Source of the DNA: Maribacter algarum (ex Zhang et al. 2020)
Lineage (GTDB): Bacteria; Bacteroidota; Bacteroidia; Flavobacteriales; Flavobacteriaceae
Direction: 5' to 3'
Assembly: GCF_005885635.1 (NCBI RefSeq)
Contig: NZ_VATY01000002.1
Span: 868,001 to 932,000, forward strand
DNA length: 64,000 nucleotides
Below are positions 1 through 8,799 of the stretch, one piece after another. The notes beneath the pieces were generated by a model that was not told the origin of the DNA, searched no databases, and saw only the letters and a program-made list of their open reading frames with translations. Every line of letters starts with the position of its first letter. The first letter of the stretch is position 1. Position numbers and translations under genes: made by a program.

Positions 1-17
1 GAAGGGGCATAGAAAAT

Positions 18-75
18 GGTTAACCAGTTGGATTCTAAAAATACGAAATTTTAAGAATCCCTAAAAAAGTTAACC
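18..75 (-). terminator. Nested inverted repeat after DUF3052 gene
   Basis: Two nested inverted repeats sit directly after the stop of the DUF3052 gene. The outer arms are GGTTAAC (18-24) and GTTAACC (69-75). The inner arms are GGATTCT (30-36) and AGAATCC (54-60). A transcript of the minus strand would fold here, but no long U-tract follows, so this is only a possible terminator or a small palindromic repeat. Confidence 0.3.
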
Positions 76-488
76 TACTTTCTGTCCTTTATCCGATACA
101 TAAACTTTAATCCACTCCAATCTTTATCAACGGCGCAAACTTTGACATCTACTAATCCGTTTTTCAAAAGATACTCCCGAATATAATCACGATTTAAGTC
201 TGTTTCGATTTTTGAACTGCCCTTAGGCCAACTTACCCAAAACATTCCCGTCATCTTTAGGGCTGGCTTCAACTTTATGGATTGTTTTTCAAAATCCGCT
301 TTTTTCTTGCAGAACAAATGAATAAAATCAACCGATTCTTTTGGTGGATGCGTTACATAATTAACTTCAGGCATATCTTCGAAAAGTAAAATATAATGAG
401 AAGGTTCATTTACTAGAAGTGTGGTATATCCCTCTTTAATTCCTAGCTTCCTTGCCAAAGGAGTAGTCGAATAGCCTGAAGAATTCAT
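75..488 (-). CDS. DUF3052 family protein
   Basis: A 137-residue soluble protein without signal peptide or membrane segment. The N-terminal stretch GYSTTPLARKLGIK and the central WVSWPKGSSK (about residues 84-93) are the conserved blocks of the DUF3052 family as I know it. These are small proteins that no one has characterised biochemically. The ATG at 488 gives the usual family N-terminus. It is followed by a palindromic stretch and stands alone, 47 bases downstream of the ECF sigma/membrane protein pair on the same strand. Function is unknown; the family assignment is from memory of the motif. Confidence 0.75.
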   Translation of the reverse strand: MNSSGYSTTPLARKLGIKEGYTTLLVNEPSHYILLFEDMPEVNYVTHPPKESVDFIHLFCKKKADFEKQSIKLKPALKMTGMFWVSWPKGSSKIETDLNRDYIREYLLKNGLVDVKVCAVDKDWSGLKFMYRIKDRK

Positions 489-535
489 GATAAAATCGTT
501 TTCTCCAAGTTAGTAAATTTTAAAGGGGTAGCGAG

Positions 536-1135
536 CTATTCTAGTTCCTTTAATATATTTTCAGCAGATCTTGTAATACGATTATAACTACGATAACCCC
601 AATAAGAACAGAAAACTACAAAGAAAACGGCAAAAACTATAGATAGGTTTGCCCAGATATTTCTTTCTACCCTAAAGAAATCTTTGTTTGACCATATTTT
701 TGCAAATACTCCAGAGACCGCAAACATCAATATAAAGCTCAGAAAAATACCGAATTGTTGAAGTCTTAGAAGATTTCGTTTGGCCTTAGAATAATTAAGC
801 AAAGTCTCTTTGTAATTCGTATTTGTAATATTCAAGTTCCGTATTTTTTTTAAGGAGTTTAAAACCAAGATTGGAAGAATGAAAAGCACTGACAATGTAA
901 AGACTCCACATGCCTGCAAATACCAAGTATCTAATTTTTCAAAATTAACTATAATGTGAATTGCTATGCCAAAGCAAATTACGGCTCCTACTCTTTCATA
1001 ATTTGAAAGTGTTCTAAACTTATTGGTGTATCGTTCTTGTGTCATACTCATAATGATTTCGCTAGTTAATTTTTTTTGCTGTTCCAATTGGTCACTCATT
1101 TCAGACCACAGCGCTTTCATTTCTTCTATTTCCAT
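536..1135 (-). CDS. Four-span membrane protein paired with ECF sigma factor
   Basis: A 199-residue protein with a hydrophilic, helical N-terminus (residues 1-45) and four predicted membrane spans at about 49-64, 73-93, 128-146 and 162-179. It starts 4 bases after the stop of the ECF sigma factor, so the two are co-transcribed. In Bacteroidota such a membrane protein behind an ECF sigma gene is usually the regulator that binds the sigma factor, here probably through the cytoplasmic N-terminal helix. I see no zinc-binding anti-sigma motif and no FecR domain, so the anti-sigma role rests on position only. Confidence 0.6.
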   Translation of the reverse strand: MEIEEMKALWSEMSDQLEQQKKLTSEIIMSMTQERYTNKFRTLSNYERVGAVICFGIAIHIIVNFEKLDTWYLQACGVFTLSVLFILPILVLNSLKKIRNLNITNTNYKETLLNYSKAKRNLLRLQQFGIFLSFILMFAVSGVFAKIWSNKDFFRVERNIWANLSIVFAVFFVVFCSYWGYRSYNRITRSAENILKELE

Positions 1136-1139
1136 AGTC

Positions 1140-1628
1140 TTATTGATTTACAATTTGTTGTTTTAATTTCTGTTTGATTCTTGAAATCCGAGTCCCTACA
1201 TTGCTGGGAGACAACCCGGTAATCTCCGCTATCTCCTCATATTTCTTCCCTTCCAATAGCAATAACATCAACCCTTTTTCAAGTACATTGAGTTGTTTGA
1301 TATGGGCATACATTAGTCTCAATCTTTCTTCAAATTCCGAGTCGTAGTTTTCTGTCTGTTGGAGAATTACTTTGTCTATTGAAACCGGATTTCCAATTCG
1401 CTTACTTTTCCTTAGTCTTGTGAGAGCTGTATTTAGGGCGATACGGTACATCCAGGTGCTGATTTTAGACTCCGCTCGAAAGGAGCCAAACGATTTCCAC
1501 AATTGGTACACAACATCCTGATACAAATCTTTCTGATCATCACGATTGTCGGTATACATCGTTGTGATTTTGAAAATCACACCTTCGTTTTCCTTAATGA
1601 TGCGAATAAATTCCGCTTCTTTTTGCAT
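1140..1628 (-). CDS. RNA polymerase sigma factor, ECF family
   Basis: A 162-residue sigma-70 family protein of extracytoplasmic-function type. Region 2 lies at about residues 15-80, with the core-binding stretch DQKDLYQDVVYQLW and the -10-recognition stretch KISTWMYRIALNTAL. Region 4 is at about 108-158, with a helix-turn-helix LSPSNVGTRISRIKQKL. Regions 1 and 3 are absent, as expected for ECF sigmas. It is first in a two-gene operon with the membrane protein at 536-1135, its likely regulator. Target genes cannot be read from the window. Confidence 0.92.
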   Translation of the reverse strand: MQKEAEFIRIIKENEGVIFKITTMYTDNRDDQKDLYQDVVYQLWKSFGSFRAESKISTWMYRIALNTALTRLRKSKRIGNPVSIDKVILQQTENYDSEFEERLRLMYAHIKQLNVLEKGLMLLLLEGKKYEEIAEITGLSPSNVGTRISRIKQKLKQQIVNQ

Positions 1629-1718
1629 GCTTGGTTACTAGGTTTATGGTATTAGTATCCCATGCCTTGAAATTATCACAAAGATTTTTGAAAATAATAT
1701 GAAGAAGGATAAAAAAGA

Positions 1719-1985
1719 CTAGTTCCCTTTGGATAGAACGGTGTCAATGAAAGTCCTGATTACTGAAGGTAGATTATGTTCATCATAGACGGACCTTATT
1801 TCCTGGCCCTCTTCAATAATTTTGACATGATAGATAAAGCCATCATGTATCTCTCCTGAAGCTTCTGGTTTTACTTTTAGGGTTTGGAACAACTCTTTTT
1901 TCTCAGAACTTTCCAAACTTATTTCGCCATTGTATTGTTTAGGGATATTGGCGAATCCACCATTTATAAAAATCTCGTACTTCAT
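1719..1985 (-). CDS. Emfourin-like protease inhibitor
   Basis: An 88-residue cytoplasmic-type protein without signal peptide. Its length, its N-terminal beta-strand MKYEIFINGGFA and its C-terminal PSVIRTFIDTVL helix match the emfourin (M4in) family, slow tight-binding inhibitors of protealysin-like M4 peptidases. The gene lies 18 bases downstream of just such a peptidase (2004-3020), and the conserved gene pairing is itself part of the family description. The likely role is to hold the co-expressed protease in check inside the cell, since neither protein has a signal peptide. Assignment is by family recollection plus context. Confidence 0.75.
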   Translation of the reverse strand: MKYEIFINGGFANIPKQYNGEISLESSEKKELFQTLKVKPEASGEIHDGFIYHVKIIEEGQEIRSVYDEHNLPSVIRTFIDTVLSKGN

Positions 1986-2003
1986 CCTCCCCTTCTTTTG
2001 AAA

Positions 2004-3020
2004 TTATGCTACTACTTTGGACAATCCTACAGTGGAAAAGCTATTTTCTACTGCTTGCAAAGCACCATCGCATACCTTTCCTTCATTCTGTAAACCTTCG
2101 GTTACTCGTAGGATAACATCCAACATATCATTAAAATCGGCTGTCCTCCACAGCGCCTTTAAAGTTTCAAACCAAATCATGGCACAGTCATCGATTCCGA
2201 TTTCTAAACAGGATAAATAAAAGGCTTTATTTGGAATTCCGGAGTTGATATGTACGCCTTGATTGTCTGCATTTCCTGAATAATAATTATCCATATGGTC
2301 GGGTTGTGAATCGAAGTCATTTGCAGTCCCTGGCGCCTTCATTGAACGAATTGCCACCCCTGGAAATTCCTCGGTCACAACAGTGTCACCTATCAACCAA
2401 TCTGCTTCAGAAATATCTTGGTTTAAATATTTTTGTTTGATTATTGTTCCAAAGACATCTGAGAAATGTTCGTTCAATGCTCCAGATTGGCTTTGGTATT
2501 CCAGATTGGCCAAGAACTGTGTAATTCCGTGTGCCAATTCATGGGCTACTACATCAATTGCACTGGCAAAATCTTTGAATTCCTTGCCATCACCATCACC
2601 ATAGGTCATTTCATCGCCGTCCCAGAATGCATTGTTATAGTCTTTTCCATAGTGGACATTTGAGATGATATCAAGTCCATTATCATCAATGGAATTCAAT
2701 CCGAAGGTATTTTTAAAATAATCGCGTACGAAGCCTGAAGTTACATAGGCTTTATTTACAGATTCATCATCAGTGGCTTCTCCACCTTCTTGACGAACCA
2801 TTTCTACTCGTTGTTGGTTACGATTTTGACAATCATAAACAAATCGGTCACCATCACCCTCAACTACCTCACGAATTAGTAAATTGTTGAGAATCCCATT
2901 TCTTTTCTGAAGAATTCTATGGGTGTCGTTTAATGTTTTTTTACAGGAAGTATTACCGAGTTTTGCTAATTCCTCCAAGATATGAGGCGGAATGATAAGA
3001 CAATGATGTTTATCGCACAT
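2004..3020 (-). CDS. M4 metallopeptidase, protealysin type
   Basis: A 338-residue thermolysin-family zinc protease. The zinc motif HELAH is at residues 160-164, the third ligand is Glu184 in GALNEHFSD, and the catalytic histidine is His257 in GVHINSG. There is no signal peptide and no long FTP/PepSY propeptide. Instead a short N-terminal segment with IIPPHILEELA (residues 9-19) matches the short propeptide of protealysin, which is removed by self-cleavage. It heads a two-gene operon with the emfourin-like inhibitor. Protealysin relatives are reported to act on cytoskeletal and other intracellular targets; the substrate here is unknown. Confidence 0.9.
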   Translation of the reverse strand: MCDKHHCLIIPPHILEELAKLGNTSCKKTLNDTHRILQKRNGILNNLLIREVVEGDGDRFVYDCQNRNQQRVEMVRQEGGEATDDESVNKAYVTSGFVRDYFKNTFGLNSIDDNGLDIISNVHYGKDYNNAFWDGDEMTYGDGDGKEFKDFASAIDVVAHELAHGITQFLANLEYQSQSGALNEHFSDVFGTIIKQKYLNQDISEADWLIGDTVVTEEFPGVAIRSMKAPGTANDFDSQPDHMDNYYSGNADNQGVHINSGIPNKAFYLSCLEIGIDDCAMIWFETLKALWRTADFNDMLDVILRVTEGLQNEGKVCDGALQAVENSFSTVGLSKVVA

Positions 3021-3112
3021 GATTTTAGATATAGGGTTCCCTTAAATTTCTAACCTTTTACGGCGATTCGCAAATTATATGAGTTAAGCTTTTTCTAAAA
3101 AATCTATGGTGC

Positions 3113-4201
3113 TTATTCTTCTGGAAATAGACTTTTATCTAAGTCCGGAATTAGTTTTAGTGCATTCTTGTAATATACCTTTTTCAGAACTTCATCGGAT
3201 AAATCAAGTCCGTACATCGCCCAGAACGCATGATATTTCTTGTAGTAAGGGAAATATTCATCGTCTGACTCCAGCACCCTAAAATAGGTTGGAAATTCTT
3301 CAGGCTTCCAGCTATCTTTTCCGAAAAGTATACGGTCTTGGTACTTTTCAAAAAATACCTTGGCATTTCTCGGTTGTCTGCCCAACTCAGCGATAACTGC
3401 AGCAATACCTACATTCATATTAGGAATTTCATCTAAAAGTTCACCCAGCTTGCCTAAGTTATTGGCATACCAACCCATGTGGGCATTGATGAAATTAGTA
3501 TTGGGGTGTTTCTTGAACATACGATGTTGCTCTTCAATTATCTGTTCCCACGGTGCTGGGTCGGTGGCTGAACGTTTTCTTCTTGGCCTTGTTTTTAATT
3601 CCAACCAACGTTCATTCTCTCCGTCCATAGGATCCCAGAAGGACTTTGGATCAGCCGCATGAATTAAAACGGGAACACCGAGTTCACCACACTTTGCCCA
3701 TATAGCATCCAATCGGGGGTCATCAATGGCCACACGATTTCCATCTGAATCTTTATATCGAAGCCCAAGACTTTTATAGATTTTCAAGCCTTTAGCCCCA
3801 GCTTTGATGTCCTTTTCCAATTGGGCGGCCGCTTTTTCACTCCATCCCTCCTTACCTACTCCATCAAAATCAACGTTAGCAAAAACTACGAACCGATTCG
3901 GGTAGTTTTTTTGAATGCTTTCAATTTTGGCATTTAAGCTTTCTCCTGAGCCACCACTGAGATTGACCATAATACCCTCGTTCAATTTATCCATATCAGA
4001 AACTAGGCCGCTTAGAGCTGTTGCGTCCATATTTCTTTGGTGGCTATGGACATCTATAAAGGGGAATTTTGCCTTGGTGATTTCCACACCTTCAACGACC
4101 AAAGTAGATTTCGGGTTGTACTCTTCAAAGCCCATTTCCTGTGCTGAAATCGAACTAAGTACAAATAAAGAAAAAATGTGCACTAACTTTTTGATATACA
4201 T
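3113..4201 (-). CDS. Periplasmic amidohydrolase, TIM-barrel
   Basis: A 362-residue metal-dependent hydrolase with an N-terminal signal peptide that ends near SISA-QE (residues 20-21). The metal-binding HxH (FIDVHSHQR, His52 and His54) opens the barrel. Later ligand-like blocks are LIHAADP, INAHMGW and FGKDSW, in the order seen in amidohydrolase_2 family proteins. These enzymes hydrolyse or decarboxylate cyclic or carboxylated substrates; the substrate cannot be inferred here. It is last in an apparent operon with the nucleotidyltransferase (13-base gap) and the DUF5916 protein, though I see no metabolic link between the three. Confidence 0.82.
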   Translation of the reverse strand: MYIKKLVHIFSLFVLSSISAQEMGFEEYNPKSTLVVEGVEITKAKFPFIDVHSHQRNMDATALSGLVSDMDKLNEGIMVNLSGGSGESLNAKIESIQKNYPNRFVVFANVDFDGVGKEGWSEKAAAQLEKDIKAGAKGLKIYKSLGLRYKDSDGNRVAIDDPRLDAIWAKCGELGVPVLIHAADPKSFWDPMDGENERWLELKTRPRRKRSATDPAPWEQIIEEQHRMFKKHPNTNFINAHMGWYANNLGKLGELLDEIPNMNVGIAAVIAELGRQPRNAKVFFEKYQDRILFGKDSWKPEEFPTYFRVLESDDEYFPYYKKYHAFWAMYGLDLSDEVLKKVYYKNALKLIPDLDKSLFPEE

Positions 4202-4214
4202 CTTTTTGTGAATT

Positions 4215-4826
4215 TTATTTAGCCTTTTTATTTAATATTTCCTGATAGGTTTCCCAGCTATCGATATCGATTTCTTTTCCTTCAGGATTCAATGCTAAAA
4301 TAGCATCTTTATGAGAAGCTATAATATCCTTAGCTCCAAAATCTTTGTTAAGTTTTTGTAGTTCCGTGAAGTACTCTTTTCCAAATATGGCTGGTACTCC
4401 CATTCGACTTTCATATTGCGTAGTTATAATTTTGGATGGATTACCTCTCCAATTACCCATCATCTTGTTTAAGTAATTGGAATCGATTAGAGGTTGATCG
4501 GCCAACATAATCAGTAATGCATCGAAAGATAATGCCTTTGATGAAAAATGTTCTATGCCAGCCGCTATAGAGCTTCCCAATCCATCTTTCCAATTATGGT
4601 TTTTAATAATTGCAATGGACTCTAGTTGCACTTCAGCCATTATCTTTTCTTCATAAGCGCCTAAAACAACAAAAATGGCATCTACCATAGAAGTCTTTGC
4701 CTGTTCAAGTGCATTTCCCAGTAAAGTAGTATCCTTCCAAGGAAGTATTTGTTTTACCTTTTCTCCCATACGGGATGATTCGCCAGCAGCAAGAACTAAA
4801 ATTGCAATATTCGATTTCTCATCCAT
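4215..4826 (-). CDS. MocA-like nucleotidyltransferase
   Basis: A 203-residue NTP transferase. The nucleotide-binding signature LAAGESSRMG is at residues 12-21, followed by KQILPW, and the metal-binding aspartate is Asp110 in IMLADQPLI. This is the pattern of the MobA/MocA group, which includes molybdenum cofactor cytidylyl- and guanylyltransferases. No XdhC or molybdoenzyme gene is near, so cofactor cytidylylation is possible but not shown, and a nucleotide-sugar role cannot be excluded. It lies 10 bases after the DUF5916 gene and 13 bases before the amidohydrolase. Confidence 0.8.
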   Translation of the reverse strand: MDEKSNIAILVLAAGESSRMGEKVKQILPWKDTTLLGNALEQAKTSMVDAIFVVLGAYEEKIMAEVQLESIAIIKNHNWKDGLGSSIAAGIEHFSSKALSFDALLIMLADQPLIDSNYLNKMMGNWRGNPSKIITTQYESRMGVPAIFGKEYFTELQKLNKDFGAKDIIASHKDAILALNPEGKEIDIDSWETYQEILNKKAK

Positions 4827-4836
4827 TATTAATTTA

Positions 4837-7014
4837 TTATTTGTTAAACCAATAGGTGAACTTTAGGGTCAATGACCAATCGCGAGGCATGAATGGGTCT
4901 ATAATCTGATTATTTGTATACACTAGGAAGAGGTCTGAGGCTGGAGCATAACGCCATTGAAACCGTGAGTTCAGATTAAAGTTACCCGATTGTTCATTGT
5001 ATTGAAAAAGAGTCGCGAAAAAAAGTTTGTTGGTAAAGGTAATATCCACTTCGCTTCCAATGAGCCAAAATTCATTCGTATTCCAAGGGGCGGGTAACTT
5101 GATGTGATTGTAATTTAAACTAGCATTTAAGCTTAGGTAGGGCTGAAAACGATACCCTAAATCTGTTGAAATACTTGTTCTATTGCCTCCGGCAAAATAG
5201 CCCCCGAACCTGGTATCAAAACCATAAGTGAAAAGGCTTTGAGGTTTAGAGGAAAACGTTCCACCAAATGCATTCCATTGATGTTTTGTCCCTGTTTCCA
5301 ATTCTTGTTTTCCTAATTGCGTAGGATCAAAGGGAAATAGAAGCTCAACATAATCATCAGAAACAAAGAATTCAAAACTACTACGGTTCCTAAAGTCCAA
5401 CTGATACACCAAATAGTTCAGATTATCGGTCCGTCGAAAATTCTGCGTGAAATAGAACTGGGAATTCAATGTAGGTCCATGACTTACTATTTTTCCATTC
5501 TTTGGAAAAAACAAGTGCCCTAAATACCCATTAAAATTGACATAGCCCGTTCTAGGAACAAAACCTACTTCTGCGCTATAATCCTCGCTTACCCACTCCT
5601 CTTGAATGCGCCAACTCCATTTGCGATTTCTATACTCAAGATGCGCTGCTTGTGTAATTCCATTAGCATCATCATTTGGAGAAAAAGATTTTAGAACAAA
5701 GGCCTTTCCATTCCATAAATTATTGGAGGATGCTAGATTGTATTCAATACCAAGATTTCGATTGTATTCTGGATATATCGTCCGCAAAGAGTCGCTTTCA
5801 TTCAGATAATTAAAGGATTGTTTATTAATAAGCATCAATCCAATACTAGATCTGCTGAAAACCTTTTTCTGTAGGGATAAAACACCGAAGTTTTGACTCG
5901 GCAAACCTGTTTCATCAATACTGCCAGTTTGAATGTCCATAAGTCCCACGCGCCAAGAGTCATTAATATTACCACTTATTCGCGCTCCAGCTTGAATGGG
6001 CACTCCTAATCCTATTCGTCGCGAGAAAAAAGGTCGAATAGTCGGATAACCGAAGTTGGCAAACAAATCCCCATTTTCAAGGAAGAACTGACGCCTTTCT
6101 GGAAAGAAGAGCTCGAAGCGATCCAAATTCGTTATTTGACGATCCACTTCTACCTGCGAAAAATCTGGATTTACAGTAACATCAAGATTTAATGAGGGTG
6201 TCAGGCTGAACTTTATATCGCCTCCAATTTTCGGATTATATTCGGGCTCCTCATTGTTCGCTTTGTTTTGAGTCACTTCTCCTAAAACATATGGAATGAC
6301 CGAAAAGTTCAATCTCGGTTTTGGGGGAGCTTCATCCCATACCAGCGTCCCATTATAGGCCATCGAAGATGTCGGAAATTGTCTAGGAACTGGCGTCCAA
6401 CTTGATTTTTCGCTGGATTTTAAATCGAGCCGACTAAAGTTAATCCCCCACTCCTTTACCCCTTCTTCATATCGAATAGATTTAAATGGGACAGCCATTT
6501 CGAAGACCCATTTTTCCTCATCGTGAGTACTGGCCGATACCCATTTACTATCCCAATTTAAATCGATATTGCTACCGTTGAACATCGTTCCATCCCATTG
6601 AGCTCCATAAGCATTGGAACCAAAAGAAAATCCAGTGGTTTGATTATTGAAAGGGTCTAAGAATAAAAGGAAGTTGTCATTTTTCCCGAAGGAAAAATCC
6701 CTTCGCAACGATTCAACAGTATATTTTGCTGAACCGCTATGATAAAAAGTGGCCAATAAATAGAAGCTTTTTTCATCATAGGCCATTCGAATTTCGGTCT
6801 GCTCATTCGCGGGGTCAGTATCCATGGGCAGAACCATATGAAAATCCTTTGCTACATCGGTATCTTTCCAAGCAGCATCATCCCCAATGCCATCTATGTT
6901 TATCGCAGAGCTTACTTTGCGAATTTCTAACCTAAAATCTTGATTCTTCTTTTGTCCATTTGCAGAAATATATAAAAGCAAAAGCAGCGTTGAAAAGACC
7001 GGCGTTTTTTTCAT
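4837..7014 (-). CDS. DUF5916 outer-membrane protein with CBM9-like domain
   Basis: A 725-residue protein with a signal peptide (residues 1-20). Residues about 30-230 form a family-9 carbohydrate-binding-like domain (INIDGIGDDAAWKDTD, then SFYLLATFYH). The rest (about 240-725) is DUF5916, a beta-barrel-like region rich in alternating aromatic strands and ending in LKFTYWFNK, typical of outer-membrane proteins. The motif DVTVNPDFSQVEVD is a hallmark of this family in Bacteroidota. Its function is unknown; the family often sits beside secreted hydrolases. It is the first gene of the minus-strand operon and divergent from the VWA lipoprotein. Confidence 0.85.
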   Translation of the reverse strand: MKKTPVFSTLLLLLYISANGQKKNQDFRLEIRKVSSAINIDGIGDDAAWKDTDVAKDFHMVLPMDTDPANEQTEIRMAYDEKSFYLLATFYHSGSAKYTVESLRRDFSFGKNDNFLLFLDPFNNQTTGFSFGSNAYGAQWDGTMFNGSNIDLNWDSKWVSASTHDEEKWVFEMAVPFKSIRYEEGVKEWGINFSRLDLKSSEKSSWTPVPRQFPTSSMAYNGTLVWDEAPPKPRLNFSVIPYVLGEVTQNKANNEEPEYNPKIGGDIKFSLTPSLNLDVTVNPDFSQVEVDRQITNLDRFELFFPERRQFFLENGDLFANFGYPTIRPFFSRRIGLGVPIQAGARISGNINDSWRVGLMDIQTGSIDETGLPSQNFGVLSLQKKVFSRSSIGLMLINKQSFNYLNESDSLRTIYPEYNRNLGIEYNLASSNNLWNGKAFVLKSFSPNDDANGITQAAHLEYRNRKWSWRIQEEWVSEDYSAEVGFVPRTGYVNFNGYLGHLFFPKNGKIVSHGPTLNSQFYFTQNFRRTDNLNYLVYQLDFRNRSSFEFFVSDDYVELLFPFDPTQLGKQELETGTKHQWNAFGGTFSSKPQSLFTYGFDTRFGGYFAGGNRTSISTDLGYRFQPYLSLNASLNYNHIKLPAPWNTNEFWLIGSEVDITFTNKLFFATLFQYNEQSGNFNLNSRFQWRYAPASDLFLVYTNNQIIDPFMPRDWSLTLKFTYWFNK

Positions 7015-7149
7015 GAATTGATAAACTTCTTGTAAATGAAGATGGAAAACTACGAAAAACCCTTAACAATGTTTAACACTTATTTTAAAAGATCCCTATA
7101 ATTTAAATGGATTTTGACCGTTCTGAGAGGTGAACCCAAAATTTAGAAA

Positions 7150-8241
7150 ATGAAACCATTCACCAAATTAGTTATCCTGCTTTTATCTATTACTTTCTTT
7201 GTTTCCTGCGGGAATGCGGACGATGATGTCAATTTCCGACTGAATACTGGAGACGGACTAGGAAAAGGTAAAGAAGTAGATGAATGCTTGAACTTAGGCG
7301 AGAACGATCTCATACTATCCATTCAAGAACAATTCACTACCCTACCAGGTAAAGTATCCATTCTTTTTAAAGTTTCCGATAGCGATCAAAACCCTATTTC
7401 TGGACTCACGGCCGATCAGTTTACAATTTACGAACAAGGAAGAAACGATGATTGTTTCAATACGATATCCACTTCTGAGTCCTTAGCCAGAATATCACCG
7501 AATTCACAGGTTTTTAGTAATAATACTTTGTTGGTCCTGGATTTAAGTAACAGTGTATTGAGCAGTAGCTTAACTGAGCTTAAAAGCGCCAGCATAAGTT
7601 TTATTGACAATGTGATGCCAGATACCGCTCAGGAATCATTTAAAATGGCTATTTACTGGTTTGATGGGGAAAACGAATTACATCTATTAAATGATTTGAC
7701 GATTTCCAAAGAAGAGTTGACAATGGCAATTAATGGAATAACCGATGATATTAGCAATGACCCTTCAACCGACTTATATGGTGCGGTAATAAAGTCAACA
7801 GATAGAGCAACTGAACTACTAAATGCCAGTACGCAAGGCGACAAAATAGGTGCAGCTTCAGTGGTACTTTTTACCGATGGTACAGATCAGGCATCTCGTT
7901 TTACAAAAGATGCTGCGCAAAAGAAGGTAGATGAAGCAGACCCGAACATTTCCTTCTTCACTATTGGACTAGGCGGTGAAATCGATACCCAGGTACTTAC
8001 CGATATCGGAAAAACTTTTAGTGTATTTGCTGCAAATAAAGAAGAATTGGAAACCACCTTCAACGAAATTTCAACCCGCGTATCCGAACGAGCTAACAGT
8101 TTTTATCTATTTGAATACTGTAGTCCTAAGCGCGATGGTAGTGGTGAAAATAATCTTGCTATTCAAGTCAAGGCAGGTAGTAAGCAAGGCGCTGTACAAA
8201 CGAAATTTGACGCAACAGGATTTACAGGAGGTTGCGAATAG
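7150..8241 (+). CDS. VWA-domain lipoprotein
   Basis: A 363-residue lipoprotein with lipobox FFVSC (acylated Cys20). An immunoglobulin-like segment at about residues 66-100 (LTADQFTIYEQG) precedes a von Willebrand factor A domain at about 125-320. The MIDAS motif is D131-L-S133-N-S135, with FTDGTDQ (Asp243) as the later metal-side loop, so metal-dependent ligand binding should be intact. It sits in the cell envelope facing periplasm or outside; the partner is unknown. It is monocistronic, with a strong terminator just behind it, and divergent from the DUF5916 operon. Confidence 0.85.
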   Translation: MKPFTKLVILLLSITFFVSCGNADDDVNFRLNTGDGLGKGKEVDECLNLGENDLILSIQEQFTTLPGKVSILFKVSDSDQNPISGLTADQFTIYEQGRNDDCFNTISTSESLARISPNSQVFSNNTLLVLDLSNSVLSSSLTELKSASISFIDNVMPDTAQESFKMAIYWFDGENELHLLNDLTISKEELTMAINGITDDISNDPSTDLYGAVIKSTDRATELLNASTQGDKIGAASVVLFTDGTDQASRFTKDAAQKKVDEADPNISFFTIGLGGEIDTQVLTDIGKTFSVFAANKEELETTFNEISTRVSERANSFYLFEYCSPKRDGSGENNLAIQVKAGSKQGAVQTKFDATGFTGGCE

Positions 8242-8261
8242 TCTTAAAAAACAATCATTTT

Positions 8262-8294
8262 AAAGGAGAAACATACCGTTTCTCCTTTTTTTTT
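8262..8294 (+). terminator. Rho-independent terminator of the VWA gene
   Basis: A 9-10 bp stem (AAAGGAGAAA with TTTCTCCTT) and a 7-base loop are followed by a run of nine T. It lies 20 bases after the stop of the VWA lipoprotein gene. Confidence 0.9.
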
Positions 8295-8442
8295 GCATTT
8301 CAACTAATTGTTACAATAAAGGGTAGGGACTTTCTGCGGATAGTTGTTTCTTTACTGAATCCCAAGTCAATGTCCTGCCTACATCCTTAGACTATGTAAT
8401 GTTTAATCCGCTTGTTAGAACCAAGCCTCAAAGAACACTATC

Positions 8443-8610
8443 ATGGATGTAATCAATTCTTTAATTCAAAATTCTTCATTAAACGGAATGCCAAAATGGT
8501 ATAAGTTTATGGCGATTTCTTTATTCTCTGTAATCGTAAGCCTGCTTTTAACAATGATGACTTTATTGTTGATTTATGGGCCAAATGTAAATATTCGTTT
8601 CGGGTATTAA
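8443..8610 (+). CDS. 55-residue single-span membrane protein (copy 1)
   Basis: A short ORF found by reading the gap, ATG at 8443, TAA at 8608-8610, 55 residues. The first 22 residues are polar and end in PKWYKF. Residues 23-45 form one membrane span (AISLFSVIVSLLL and onward), and a short NVNIRFGY tail follows. It aligns without gaps, end to end, with the ORF at 16259-16426: identical at 15 of 55 positions, including YK at 20-21, I25, LFS at 27-29 and IV at 31-32. A shared length and motif in two separate genes argue that both are real. A strong terminator follows 28 bases after its stop, so it is its own transcription unit. Function unknown. Confidence 0.7.
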   Translation: MDVINSLIQNSSLNGMPKWYKFMAISLFSVIVSLLLTMMTLLLIYGPNVNIRFGY

Positions 8611-8637
8611 TAAGTATATCGAAATAAGATAATCTCA

Positions 8638-8670
8638 AACAGCGGCTTTTCAATTGGCCGCTGTTTTTTT
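8638..8670 (+). terminator. Rho-independent terminator of 55-residue gene 1
   Basis: A perfect 9-bp stem AACAGCGGC (8638-8646) with GCCGCTGTT (8657-8665) is followed by a T-run. It separates the small membrane protein gene from the barrel gene that starts at 8800, which must have its own promoter. Confidence 0.92.
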
Positions 8671-8799
8671 GTTTTGTAAATATTGATTTGTGTCTAAGTA
8701 TAGATACCTTCCCTAATCGTACGGGCCACTTCCCTCATTTCACGTTTTATATAATACTATTTGGTTATAGTTTCGTTTTCATAATCAACGACCAAAAGT

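Noticed and set aside
7976-8263. Plus-strand 95-codon frame over the end of the VWA gene
   Set aside because: It is an out-of-frame shadow of the VWA lipoprotein, whose frame has signal peptide and domain structure.
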